64,000 nucleotides of DNA from Eledone cirrhosa (GCA_964016885.1 OZ024743.1:174701706-174765705), one strand, 5' to 3'; positions 25,462 to 39,609 are shown, counted from the first letter of the stretch. The notes: a model not told the origin generated them from the letters alone. Program-made: numbers and translations.

Positions 25462-28162
25462 TGTACCTGTTATATAGGATGTAGGTAGTGTTTGATATAC
25501 TGTACCTGTTATATATGATGTAGGTAGTCTTTGATATACTGTACCTGTTACATAGGATGTATGTTGTCTTTGATATACTGTACCTGTTACATAGGATGTA
25601 GGTAGTCTTTGATATACTGTACCTGTTATATAGGATGTAGGTAGTGTTTGATATACTGTACCTGTTATATAGGTTGTAGGTAGTCTTTGATATACTGTAC
25701 CTGTTATATAGGATGTAGGTAGTCTTTGATATACTGTACCTGTTATATAGGATGTAGATAGTCTTTGATATACTGTACCTGTTATATAGGATGTAGGTAG
25801 TCTTTGATATACTGTACCTGTTATATAGGTTGTACGTAGTCTTTGATATACTGTACCTGTTATATGAGATGTATGAAGTCTTTGATATACTGTACCTGTT
25901 ATATAGGATGTAGGTAGTCTTTGATATACTGTAACCTGTTATATAGGATGTAGGTAGTTTTTGATATACTGTACCTGTTATATAGGATGTAGGTAGTCTT
26001 TGATATACTGTACCTGTTATATAGGATGTAGGTAGTCTTTGATATACTGTACCTGTTATATAGGATGTAGGTAGTCTTTGATATACTGTACCTGTTATAT
26101 GGGATGTCGGTAGTCTTTGATATACTGTACCTGTTATATAGGATGTAGGTAGTCTTTGATATACTGTACCTGTTATATATGATGTAGGTAGTCTTTGATA
26201 TACTGTACCAGTTATATAGGATGTATGTAGTCTTTGATATACTGTACCTGTTATATAGGATGTAGGTAGTCTTTGATATACTGTACCTGTTATATAGGAT
26301 GTAGGTAGTCTTTGATATACTGTACCTGTTATATAGGATGTCGGTAGTCTTTGATATACTGTACCTGTTATATAGGATGTAGGTAGTTTTGATATACTGT
26401 ACCTGTTATATATGATGTAGGTAGTCTTTGATATACCGTACCTGTTACATAGGATGTATGTAGTCTTTGATATACTGTACCTGTTATATAGGATGTAGGT
26501 AGTCTTTGATATACTGTACCTGTTACATAGGATGTAGGTAGTCTTTGATATACTGTACCTGTTATATAGGATGTCGGTAGTCTTTGATATACTGTACCTG
26601 TTATATAGGATGTAGGTAGTCTTTGATATACTATACCTGTTATATAGGATGTAGTCTTTGATATACTGTACCTGTTATATAGGATGTAGGTAGTCTTTGA
26701 TATACTGTACCTGTTATATGAGATGTAGGAAGTCTTTGATATACTGTACTTGTTATATAGGATGTAGGTAGTCCTTGATATACTGTACCTGTTATATAGG
26801 ATGTAGGTAGTCTTTGATATACTGTACCTGTTATATAGGATGTAGGTAGTCTTTGATATACCGTACCTGTTATATAGGATGTAGGTAGTCTTTGATATAC
26901 TGTACCTGTTATATAGGATGTAGGTAGTCTTTGATATACTGTACCTGTTATATAGGATGTAGGTAGTCTTTGATATACTGTACCTGTTATATAGGATGTA
27001 GGTAGTCTTTGATATACTGTACCTGTTATATGAGATGTAGGAAGTCTTTGATATACTGTACCTGTTATATGAGATGTAGGAAGTCTTTGATATGCTTTAC
27101 CTGTTATATAGGATGTAGGTAGTCTTTGATATACTGTACCTGTAATATAGGATGTATGTAGTTTTGATATACTGTACCTGTTATATAGGATGTAGGTAGT
27201 CTTTGATATACTGTACCTTTTATATATGATGTAGGTAGTCTTTGATATACTGTACCTGTTACATAGGATGTATGTAGTCTTTGATATACTGTACCTGTTA
27301 TATAGGATGTAGGTAGTCCTTGATATACTGTACCTGTTACATAGGATGTAGGTAGTCTTTGATCTACTGTACCTGTTATATAGGATGTAGGTAGTCTTTG
27401 ATATACTGTACCTGTTATATAGGATGTAGGTAGTGTTTGATATACTGTACCTGTTATATAGGATGTAGGTAGTCTTTGATATACTGTACCTGTTATATGA
27501 TATATAGGAAGTCTTTGATATACTGTACCTGTTATATAGGATGTCGGTAGTCTTTGATATACTGTACCTGTTATATGAAATGTAGGAAGTCTTTGATATA
27601 CTGTACCTGTTATATAGGATGTAATTAGTCTTTGATATGCTGTACCTGTTATATAGGATGTCGGTAGTCTTTGATATACTGTACCTGTTATATAGGATGT
27701 AGGTAGTCTTTGATATACTGTACCTGTTATATAGGATGTAGGTAGTCTTTGATATACTGTACCTGTTATATAGGATGTAGGTAGTCTTTGATATACTGTA
27801 CCTGTTATATAGGATGTAGGTATTCTTTGATATACTGTACCTGTTACATAGGATGTAGGTAGTCTTTGATATACTGTACCTGTTATATGAGATGTAGGAA
27901 CTCTTTGATATACTGTACTTGTTATATAGGATGTAGGTAGTGTTTGATATACTGTACAAGTTATATAGGATGTAGGTAGTCTTTGATATACTGTACCTGT
28001 TATATAGGATGTAGGTAGTCTTTGATATACTGTACCTGTTATATAGGATGTAGGTAGTCTTTGATATACTGTACCTGTTATATAGGATGTAGGTAGTCTT
28101 TGATATACTGTACCTGTTATATAGGATGTAGGTAGTGTTTGATATACTGTACCTGTTATATA
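25462..28162. repeat. Three-copy block, copy 2
   Basis: Markers lie at +2842 from copy 1: gtaacc 25931, 35-bp unit 26648, tgctttacc 27093. Its 439-codon minus frame (26640-27959) translates identically to that of copy 1 (23798-25117), so almost no change separates them. A 351-bp (nine-monomer) segment spanning two ggttgtagg monomers (25321 and 25672) is present here and reduced to one ggttgtagg (28163) at the junction with copy 3. Confidence 0.9.
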
Positions 28163-30600
28163 GGTTGTAGGTAGTCTTTGATATACTGTACCTGTTATAT
28201 AGGATGTAGGTAGTCTTTGATATACTGTACCTGTTATATAGGATGTAGATAGTCTTTGATATACTGTACCTGTTATATAGGATGTAGGTAGTCTTTGATA
28301 TACTGTACCTGTTATATAGGTTGTACGTAGTCTTTGATATACTGTACCTGTTATATGAGATGTATGAAGTCTTTGATATACTGTACCTGTTATATAGGAT
28401 GTAGGTAGTCTTTGATATACTGTAACCTGTTATATAGGATGTAGGTAGTTTTTGATATACTGTACCTGTTATATAGGATGTAGGTAGTCTTTGATATACT
28501 GTACCTGTTATATAGGATGTAGGTAGTCTTTGATATACTGTACCTGTTATATAGGATGTAGGTAGTCTTTGATATACTGTACCTGTTATATGGGATGTTG
28601 GTAGTCTTTGATATACTGTACCTGTTATATAGGATGTAGGTAGTCTTTGATATACTGTACCTGTTATATATGATGTAGGTAGTCTTTGATATACTGTACC
28701 AGTTATATAGGATGTATGTAGTCTTTGATATACTGTACCTGTTATATAGGATGTAGGTAGTCTTTGATATACTGTACCTGTTATATAGGAAGTAGGTAGT
28801 CTTTGATATACTGTACCTGTTATATAGGATGTCGGTAGTCTTTGATATACTGTACCTGTTATATAGGATGTAGGTAGTTTTGATATACTGTACCTGTTAT
28901 ATATGATGTAGGTAGTCTTTGATATACCGTACCTGTTACATAGGATGTATGTAGTCTTTGATATACTGTACCTGTTATATAGGATGTAGGTAGTCTTTGA
29001 TATACTGTACCTGTTACATAGGATGTAGGTAGTCTTTGATATACTGTACCTGTTATATAGGATGTCGGTAGTCTTTGATATACTGTACCTGTTATATAGG
29101 ATGTAGGTAGTCTTTGATATACTATACCTGTTATATAGGATGTAGTCTTTGATATACTGTACCTGTTATATAGGATGTAGGTAGTCTTTGATATACTGTA
29201 CCTGTTATATGAGATGTAGGAAGTCTTTGATATACTGTACTTGTTATATAGGATGTAGGTAGTCCTTGATATACTGTACCTGTTATATAGGATGTAGGTA
29301 GTCTTTGATATACTGTACCTGTTATATAGGATGTAGGTAGTCTTTGATATACCGTACCTGTTATATAGGATGTAGGTAGTCTTTGATATACTGTACCTGT
29401 TATATAGGATGTAGGTAGTCTTTGATATACTGTACCTGTTATATAGGATGTAGGTAGTCTTTGATATACTGTACCTGTTATATAGGATGTAGGTAGTCTT
29501 TGATATACTGTACCTGTTATATGAGATGTAGGAAGTCTTTGATATACTGTACCTGTTATATGAGATGTAGGAAGTCTTTGATATGCTTTACCTGTTATAT
29601 AGGATGTAGGTAGTCTTTGATATACTGTACCTGTTATATAGGATGTATGTAGTTTTGATATACTGTACCTGTTATATAGGATGTAGGTAGTCTTTGATAT
29701 ACTGTACCTTTTATATATGATGTAGGTAGTCTTTGATATACTGTACCTGTTACATAGGATGTATGTAGTCTTTGATATACTGTACCTGTTATATAGGATG
29801 TAGGTAGTCCTTGATATACTGTACCTGTTACATAGGATGTAGGTAGTCTTTGATCTACTGTACCTGTTATATAGGATGTAGGTAGTCTTTGATATACTGT
29901 ACCTGTTATATAGGATGTAGGTAGTGTTTGATATACTGTACCTGTTATATAGGATGTAGGTAGTCTTTGATATACTGTACCTGTTATATGATATATAGGA
30001 AGTCTTTGATATACTGTACCTGTTATATAGGATGTCGGTAGTCTTTGATATACTGTACCTGTTATATGAAATGTAGGAAGTCTTTGATATACTGTACCTG
30101 TTATATAGGATGTAATTAGTCTTTGATATGCTGTACCTGTTATATAGGATGTCGGTAGTCTTTGATATACTGTACCTGTTATATAGGATGTAGGTAGTCT
30201 TTGATATACTGTACCTGTTATATAGGATGTAGGTAGTCTTTGATATACTGTACCTGTTATATAGGATGTAGGTAGTCTTTGATATACTGTACCTGTTATA
30301 TAGGATGTAGGTATTCTTTGATATACTGTACCTGTTACATAGGATGTAGGTAGTCTTTGATATACTGTACCTGTTATATGAGATGTAGGAACTCTTTGAT
30401 ATACTGTACTTGTTATATAGGATGTAGGTAGTGTTTGATATACTGTACAAGTTATATAGGATGTAGGTAGTCTTTGATATACTGTACCTGTTATATAGGA
30501 TGTAGGTAGTCTTTGATATACTGTACCTGTTATATAGGATGTAGGTAGTCTTTGATATACTGTACCTGTTATATAGGATGTAGGTAGTCTTTGATATACT
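28163..30600. repeat. Three-copy block, copy 3 (period 2491 bp)
   Basis: Markers lie at +2491 from copy 2: gtaacc 28422, 35-bp unit 29139, tgctttacc 29584, gtacaag near 30445. 2842 minus 2491 is 351, nine monomers. Private differences include gatgttggtag near 28596, aggaagtag near 28789, and ctgttatatagg instead of ctgtaatatagg before the 38-bp unit near 29630. The copy parts from copy 2 near 30600, where gtgtttg and ggttgtagg are missing. Confidence 0.9.
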
Positions 30601-32077
30601 GTACCTGTTATATAGGATGTAGGTAGTCTTTGATATACTGTACCTGTTATATAGGATGTAGGTAGTCTTTGATATACTGTACCTGTTATATAGGATGTAG
30701 GTAGTCTTTGATATACTGTACCTGTTATATAGGATGTAGGTAGTCTTTGATATACTGTACCTGTTATATGAGATGTAGGAAGTCTTTGATATACTGTACC
30801 TGTTATATGAGATGTAGGAAGTCTTTGATATGCTTTACCTGTTATATAGGATGTAGGTAGTCTTTGATATACTGTACCTGTTATATAGGATGTATGTAGT
30901 TTTGATATACTGTACCTGTTATATAGGATGTAGGTAGTCTTTGATATACTGTACCTTTTATATATGATGTAGGTAGTCTTTGATATACTGTACCTGTTAC
31001 ATAGGATGTATGTAGTCTTTGATATACTGTACCTGTTATATAGGATGTAGGTAGTCCTTGATATACTGTACCTGTTACATAGGATGTAGGTAGTCTTTGA
31101 TCTACTGTACCTGTTATATAGGATGTAGGTAGTCTTTGATATACTGTACCTGTTATATAGGATGTAGGTAGTGTTTGATATACTGTACCTGTTATATAGG
31201 ATGTAGGTAGTCTTTGATATACTGTACCTGTTATATGATATATAGGAAGTCTTTGATATACTGTACCTGTTATATAGGATGTCGGTAGTCTTTGATATAC
31301 TGTACCTGTTATATGAAATGTAGGAAGTCTTTGATATACTGTACCTGTTATATAGGATGTAATTAGTCTTTGATATGCTGTACCTGTTATATAGGATGTC
31401 GGTAGTCTTTGATATACTGTACCTGTTATATAGGATGTAGGTAGTCTTTGATATACTGTACCTGTTATATAGGATGTAGGTAGTCTTTGATATACTGTAC
31501 CTGTTATATAGGATGTAGGTAGTCTTTGATATACTGTACCTGTTATATAGGATGTAGGTATTCTTTGATATACTGTACCTGTTACATAGGATGTAGGTAG
31601 TCTTTGATATACTGTACCTGTTATATGAGATGTAGGAAGTCTTTGATATACTGTACTTGTTATATAGGATGTAGGTAGTGTTTGATATACTGTACAAGTT
31701 ATATAGGATGTAGGTAGTCTTTGATATACTGTACCTGTTATATAGGATGTAGGTAGTCTTTGATATACTGTACCTGTTATATAGGATGTAGGTAGTCTTT
31801 GATATACTGTACCTGTTATATAGGATGTAGGTAGTCTTTGATATACTGTACCTGTTATATAGGATGTAGGTAGTGTTTGATATACTGTACCTGTTATATA
31901 GGATGTAGGTAGTCTTTGATATACTGTACCTGTTATATAGGATGTAGGTAGTCTTTGATATACTGTACCTGTTATATAGGATGTAGGTAGTGTTTGATAT
32001 ACTGTACCTGTTATATGAGATGTAGGAAGTCTTTGATATACTGTACCTGTTATATGAGATGTAGGAAGTCTTTGATA
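29584..32077. repeat. 1247-bp period, two units
   Basis: tgctttacc occurs at 29584, 30831 and 32078, exactly 1247 bp apart (32 monomers minus 1 bp for the 38-bp unit), and acaag occurs at 30447 and 31694. The second unit repairs ggaactc (near 30390) to ggaagtc. This amplifies the right half of the three-copy block on its own. Confidence 0.9.
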
Positions 32078-32992
32078 TGCTTTACCTGTTATATAGGATG
32101 TAGGTAGTCTTTGATATACTGTACCTGTTATATAGGATGTATGTAGTCTTTGATATACTGTACCTGTTATATAGGATGTAGGTAGTCTTTGATATACTGT
32201 ACCTTTTATATATGATGTAGGTAGTCTTTGATATACTGTACCTGTTACATAGGATGTATGTAGTCTTTGATATACTGTACCTGTTATATAGGATGTAGGT
32301 AGTCCTTGATATACTGTACCTGTTACATAGGATGTAGGTAGTCTTTGATCTACTGTACCTGTTATATAGGATGTAGGTAGTCTTTGATATACTGTACCTG
32401 TTATATAGGATGTAGGTAGTGTTTGATATACTGTACCTGTTATATAGGATGTAGGTAGTCTTTGATATACTGTACCTGTTATATGAGATATAGGAAGTCT
32501 TTGATAAACTGTACCTGTTATATAGGATGTCGGTAGTCTTTGATATACTGTACCTGTTATATGAGATGTAGGAAGTCTTTGATATACTGTACCTGTTATA
32601 TAGGATGTAGGTAGTCTTTGATATACTGTACCTGTTATATAGGATGTCGGTAGTCTTTGATATACTGTACCTGTTATATAGGATGTAGGTAGTCTTTGAT
32701 ATACTGTACCTGTTATATAGGATGTAGGTAGTTTTGATATACTGTACCTGTTATATATGATGTAGGTAGTCTTTGATATACCGTACCTGTTACATAGGAT
32801 GTATGTAGTCTTTGATATACTGTACCTGTTATATAGGATGTAGGTAGTCTTTGATATACTGTACCTGTTACATAGGATGTAGGTAGTCTTTGATATACTG
32901 TACCTGTTATATAGGATGTCGGTAGTCTATGATATACTGTACCTGTTATATAGGATGTAGGTAGTCTTTGATATACTATACCTGTTATATAG
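32078..32992. repeat. Satellite monomers between block systems
   Basis: This stretch holds tgatct near 32347, gataaactg near 32503, gatgtcgg copies, a 38-bp unit near 32728, ataccgtacc and a private gtctatgat near 32927. The gataaactg change is shared with the blocks from 34 to 42 kb (35843, 38643, 42144), linking this segment to them. Confidence 0.87.
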
Positions 32993-33686
32993 GATGTAGT
33001 CTTTGATATACTGTACCTGTTATATAGGATGTAGGTAGTGTTTGATATACTGTACCTGTTATATAGGATGTAGGTAGTCTTTGATATACTGTACCTGTTA
33101 TATGAGATGTAGGAAGTCTTTGATATACTGTACTTGTTATATAGGATGTAGGTAGTCCTTGATATACTGTACCTGTTATATAGGATGTAGGTAGTCTTTG
33201 ATATACCGTACCTGTTATATAGGATGTAGGTAGTCTTTGATATACTGTACCTGTTATATAGGATGTAGGTAGTCTTTGATATACTGTACCTGTTATATAG
33301 GATGTAGGTAGTCTTTGATATACTGTACCTGTTATATAGGATGTAGTCTTTGATATACTGTACCTGTTATATAGGATGTAGGTAGTGTTTGATATACTGT
33401 ACCTGTTATATAGGATGTAGGTAGTCTTTGATATACTGTACCTGTTATATGAGATGTAGGAAGTCTTTGATATACTGTACTTGTTATATAGGATGTAGGT
33501 AGTCCTTGATATACTGTACCTGTTATATAGGATGTAGGTAGTCTTTGATATACCGTACCTGTTATATAGGATGTAGGTAGTCTTTGATATACTGTACCTG
33601 TTATATAGGATGTAGGTAGTCTTTGATATACTGTACCTGTTATATAGGATGTAGGTAGTCTTTGATATACTGTACCTGTTATATAG
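32993..33686. repeat. 347-bp tandem duplication
   Basis: Nine monomers, one of them 35 bp, are repeated. The 35-bp units are at 32993 and 33340, agtg at 33037 and 33384, tacttg at 33131 and 33478, agtcctt at 33154 and 33501, ataccgtacc near 33200 and 33547. The second 35-bp unit lacks the ctatacc that normally accompanies the deletion, so it is a hybrid made at the junction. Confidence 0.92.
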
Positions 33687-34009
33687 GATGTAGGTAGTCT
33701 TTGATATACTGTACCTGTTATATAGGATGTAGGTAGTCTTTGATATACTGTACCTGTTATATAGGATGTAGGTAGTCTTTGATATACTGTACCTGTTATA
33801 TAGGATGTAGGTAGTCTTTGATATACTGTACCTGTTATATGAGATGTAGGAAGTCTTTGATATACTGTACCTGTTATATGAGATGTAGGAAGTCTTTGAT
33901 ATGCTTTACCTGTTATATAGGATGTAGGTAGTCTTTGATATACTGTACCTTTTATATAGGATGTATGTAGTTTTGATATACTGTACCTGTTATATAGGAT
34001 GTAGGTAGT
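33687..34009. repeat. Plain monomers before the 2800-bp duplication
   Basis: Canonical copies, a gagatg pair, tgctttacc at 33902 and a 38-bp unit near 33968 that starts with ccttttatatagg. The 38-bp unit has no partner at +2800, which sets the duplication's left edge at about 34000. Confidence 0.87.
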
Positions 34010-36809
34010 CTTTGATATACTGTACCTTTTATATATGATGTAGGTAGTCTTTGATATACTGTACCTGTTACATAGGATGTATGTAGTCTTTGATATACTG
34101 TACCTGTTATATAGGATGTAGGTAGTCCTTGATATACTGTACCTGTAACACAGGATGTAGGTAGTCTTTGATCTACTGTACCTGTTATATAGGATGTAGG
34201 TAGTCTTTGATATACTGTACCTGTTATATAGGATGTAGGTAGTGTTTGATATACTGTACCTGTTATATAGGATGTAGGTAGTCTTTGATATACTGTACCT
34301 GTTATATGAGATATAGGAAGTCTTTGATATACTGTACCTGTTATATAGGATCTCGGTAGTCTTTGATATACTGTACCTGTTATATGAAATGTAGGAAGTC
34401 TTTGATATACTGTACCTGTTATATAGGATGTAATTAGTCTTTGATATGCTGTACCTGTTATATAGGATGTCGGTAGTCTTTGATATACTGTACCTGTTAT
34501 ATAGGATGTAGGTAGTCTTTGATATACTGTACCTGTTATATAGGATGTAGGTAGTCTTTGATATACTGTACCTGTTATATAGGATGTAGGTAGTCTTTGA
34601 TATACTGTACCTGTTATATAGGATGTAGGTAGTGTTTGATATACTGTACCTGTTACATAGGATGTAGGTAGTCTTTGATATACTGTACCTGTTATATAGG
34701 ATGTAGGTAGTCTTTGATATACTGTACTTGTTATATAGGATGTAGGTAGTCTTTGATATACTATACCTGTTATATAGGATGTAGTCTTTGATATACTGTA
34801 CCTGTTATATAGGATGTAGGTAGTCTTTGATATACTGTACCTGTTATATGAGATGTAGGAAGTCTTTGATATACTGTACTTGTTATATAGGATGTAGGTA
34901 GTGTTTGATATACTGTACCTGTTATATAGGATGTAGGTAGTCTTTGATATACTGTACCTGTTATATAGGATGTAGGTAGTCTTTGATATACTGTACCTGT
35001 TATATAGGATGTAGGTAGTCTTTGATATACTGTACCTGTTATATAGGATGTAGGTAGTCTTTGATATACTGTACCTGTTATATAGGATGTAGGTAGTCTT
35101 TGATATACTGTACCTGTTATATAGGATGTAGGTAGTCTTTGATATACTGTACCTGTTATATAGGATGTAGGTAGTCTTTGATATACTGTACCTGTTATAT
35201 AGGATGTAGGTAGTCTTTGATATACTGTACATGTTATATAGGATGTAGGTAGTCTTTGATATACTGTACCTGTTATATAGGATGTAGGTAGTGTTTGATA
35301 TACTGTACCTGTTATATAGGATGTAGGTAGTGTTTGATATACTGTACCTGTTATATGAGATGTAGGAAGTCTTTGATATACTGTACCTGTTATATGAGAT
35401 GTAGGAAGTCTTTGATATGCTTTACCTGTTATATAGGATGTAGGTAGTCTTTGATATACTGTACCTGTTATATAGGATGTATGTAGTCTTTGATATACTG
35501 TACCTGTTATATAGGATGTAGGTAGTCTTTGATATACTGTACCTTTTATATATGATGTAGGTAGTCTTTGATATACTGTACCTGTTACATAGGATGTATG
35601 TAGTCTTTGATATACTGTACCTGTTATATAGGATGTAGGTAGTCCTTGATATACTGTACCTGTTACATAGGATGTAGGTAGTCTTTGATCTACTGTACCT
35701 GTTATATAGGATGTAGGTAGTCTTTGATATACTGTACCTGTTATATAGGATGTAGGTAGTCTTTGATATACTGTACCTGTTATATAGGATGTAGGTAGTC
35801 TTTGATATACTGTACCTGTTATATGAGATATAGGAAGTCTTTGATAAACTGTACCTGTTATATAGGATGTCGGTAGTCTTTGATATACTGTACCTGTTAT
35901 ATGAGATGTAGGAAGTCTTTGATATACTGTACCTGTTATATAGGATGTAGGTAGTCTTTGATATACTGTACCTGTTATATAGGATGTCGGTAGTCTTTGA
36001 TATACTGTACCTGTTATATAGGATGTAGGTAGTCTTTGATATACTGTACCTGTTATATAGGATGTAGGTAGTCTTTGATATACTGTACCTGTTATATAGG
36101 ATGTAGGTAGTCTTTGATATACTGTACCTGTTATATAGGATGTAGGTAGTCTTTGATATACTGTACCTGTTACATAGGATGTAGGTAGTCTTTGATATAC
36201 TGTACGTGTTATATAGGATGTAGGTAGTCTTTGATATACTGTACTTGTTATATAGGATGTAGGTAGTCTTTGATATACTATACCTGTTATATAGGATGTA
36301 GTCTTTGATATACTGTACCTGTTATATAGGATGTAGGTAGTCTTTGATATACTGTACCTGTTATATGAGATGTAGGAAGTCTTTGATATACTGTACTTGT
36401 TATATAGGATGTAGGTAGTGTTTGATATACTGTACCTGTTATATAGGATGTAGGTAGTCTTTGATATACTGTACCTGTTATATAGGATGTAGGTAGTCTT
36501 TGATATACTGTACCTGTTATATAGGATGTAGGTAGTCTTTGATATACTGTACCTGTTATATAGGATGTAGGTAGTCTTTGATATACTGTACCTGTTATAT
36601 AGGATGTAGGTTGTGTTTGATATACTGTACCTGTTATATAGGATGTAGGTAGTCTTTGATATACTGTACCTGTTATATAGGATGTAGGTAGTCTTTGATA
36701 TACTGTACCTGTTATATAGGATGTAGGTAGTCTTTGATATACTGTACCTGTTATATAGGATGTAGGTAGTCTTTGATATACTGTACCTGTTATATAGGAT
36801 GTAGGTAGT
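34010..36809. repeat. 2800-bp tandem duplication, copy 1
   Basis: Markers are ctgtaacacagg near 34144, tgatct near 34170, ggatctcgg near 34349, gatgtaatt near 34430, 35-bp units 34778 and 36295, gtacatg near 35228, tgctttacc 35418, gataaac 35843, gtacgtg near 36204 and ggttgtgtt near 36608. Every one of these has a partner exactly 2800 bp later (72 monomers minus two 4-bp losses). Confidence 0.93.
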
Positions 36810-39609
36810 CTTTGATATACTGTACCTTTTATATATGATGTAGGTAGTCTTTGATATACTGTACCTGTTACATAGGATGTATGTAGTCTTTGATATACTG
36901 TACCTGTTATATAGGATGTAGGTAGTCCTTGATATACTGTACCTGTAACACAGGATGTAGGTAGTCTTTGATCTACTGTACCTGTTATATAGGATGTAGG
37001 TAGTCTTTGATATACTGTACCTGTTATATAGGATGTAGGTAGTGTTTGATATACTGTACCTGTTATATAGGATGTAGGTAGTCTTTGATATACTGTACCT
37101 GTTATATGAGATATAGGAAGTCTTTGATATACTGTACCTGTTATATAGGATCTCGGTAGTCTTTGATATACTGTACCTGTTATATGAAATGTAGGAAGTC
37201 TTTGATATACTGTACCTGTTATATAGGATGTAATTAGTCTTTGATATGCTGTACCTGTTATATAGGATGTCGGTAGTCTTTGATATACTGTACCTGTTAT
37301 ATAGGATGTAGGTAGTCTTTGATATACTGTACCTGTTATATAGGATGTAGGTAGTCTTTGATATACTGTACCTGTTATATAGGATGTAGGTAGTCTTTGA
37401 TATACTGTACCTGTTATATAGGATGTAGGTAGTGTTTGATATACTGTACCTGTTACATAGGATGTAGGTAGTCTTTGATATACTGTACCTGTTATATAGG
37501 ATGTAGGTAGTCTTTGATATACTGTACTTGTTATATAGGATGTAGGTAGTCTTTGATATACTATACCTGTTATATAGGATGTAGTCTTTGATATACTGTA
37601 CCTGTTATATAGGATGTAGGTAGTCTTTGATATACTGTACCTGTTATATGAGATGTAGGAAGTCTTTGATATACTGTACTTGTTATATAGGATGTAGGTA
37701 GTGTTTGATATACTGTACCTGTTATATAGGATGTAGGTAGTCTTTGATATACTGTACCTGTTATATAGGATGTAGGTAGTCTTTGATATACTGTACCTGT
37801 TATATAGGATGTAGGTAGTCTTTGATATACTGTACCTGTTATATAGGATGTAGGTAGTCTTTGATATACTGTACCTGTTATATAGGATGTAGGTAGTCTT
37901 TGATATACTGTACCTGTTATATAGGATGTAGGTAGTCTTTGATATACTGTACCTGTTATATAGGATGTAGGTAGTCTTTGATATACTGTACCTGTTATAT
38001 AGGATGTAGGTAGTCTTTGATATACTGTACATGTTATATAGGATGTAGGTAGTCTTTGATATACTGTACCTGTTATATAGGATGTAGGTAGTGTTTGATA
38101 TACTGTACCTGTTATATAGGATGTAGGTAGTGTTTGATATACTGTACCTGTTATATGAGATGTAGGAAGTCTTTGATATACTGTACCTGTTATATGAGAT
38201 GTAGGAAGTCTTTGATATGCTTTACCTGTTATATAGGATGTAGGTAGTCTTTGATATACTGTACCTGTTATATAGGATGTATGTAGTCTTTGATATACTG
38301 TACCTGTTATATAGGATGTAGGTAGTCTTTGATATACTGTACCTTTTATATATGATGTAGGTAGTCTTTGATATACTGTACCTGTTACATAGGATGTATG
38401 TAGTCTTTGATATACTGTACCTGTTATATAGGATGTAGGTAGTCCTTGATATACTGTACCTGTTACATAGGATGTAGGTAGTCTTTGATCTACTGTACCT
38501 GTTATATAGGATGTAGGTAGTCTTTGATATACTGTACCTGTTATATAGGATGTAGGTAGTCTTTGATATACTGTACCTGTTATATAGGATGTAGGTAGTC
38601 TTTGATATACTGTACCTGTTATATGAGATATAGGAAGTCTTTGATAAACTGTACCTGTTATATAGGATGTCGGTAGTCTTTGATATACTGTACCTGTTAT
38701 ATGAGATGTAGGAAGTCTTTGATATACTGTACCTGTTATATAGGATGTAGGTAGTCTTTGATATACTGTACCTGTTATATAGGATGTCGGTAGTCTTTGA
38801 TATACTGTACCTGTTATATAGGATGTAGGTAGTCTTTGATATACTGTACCTGTTATATAGGATGTAGGTAGTCTTTGATATACTGTACCTGTTATATAGG
38901 ATGTAGGTAGTCTTTGATATACTGTACCTGTTATATAGGATGTAGGTAGTCTTTGATATACTGTACCTGTTACATAGGATGTAGGTAGTCTTTGATATAC
39001 TGTACGTGTTATATAGGATGTAGGTAGTCTTTGATATACTGTACTTGTTATATAGGATGTAGGTAGTCTTTGATATACTATACCTGTTATATAGGATGTA
39101 GTCTTTGATATACTGTACCTGTTATATAGGATGTAGGTAGTCTTTGATATACTGTACCTGTTATATGAGATGTAGGAAGTCTTTGATATACTGTACTTGT
39201 TATATAGGATGTAGGTAGTGTTTGATATACTGTACCTGTTATATAGGATGTAGGTAGTCTTTGATATACTGTACCTGTTATATAGGATGTAGGTAGTCTT
39301 TGATATACTGTACCTGTTATATAGGATGTAGGTAGTCTTTGATATACTGTACCTGTTATATAGGATGTAGGTAGTCTTTGATATACTGTACCTGTTATAT
39401 AGGATGTAGGTTGTGTTTGATATACTGTACCTGTTATATAGGATGTAGGTAGTCTTTGATATACTGTACCTGTTATATAGGATGTAGGTAGTCTTTGATA
39501 TACTGTACCTGTTATATAGGATGTAGGTAGTCTTTGATATACTGTACCTGTTATATAGGATGTAGGTAGTCTTTGATATACTGTACCTGTTATATAGGAT
39601 GTAGGTAGT
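36810..39609. repeat. 2800-bp tandem duplication, copy 2
   Basis: This copy abuts copy 1 and matched it at every landmark compared, including several changes seen nowhere else. Markers include 35-bp units 37578 and 39095, tgctttacc 38218, gataaac 38643 and gtacgtg near 39004. The left edge is near 36810, where copy 1 is preceded by a 38-bp unit and copy 2 by plain monomers. The right edge is near 39609, where the following monomer reads gtgtttg with cctgtt while copy 2 began with gtctttg and cctttt. Confidence 0.93.
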
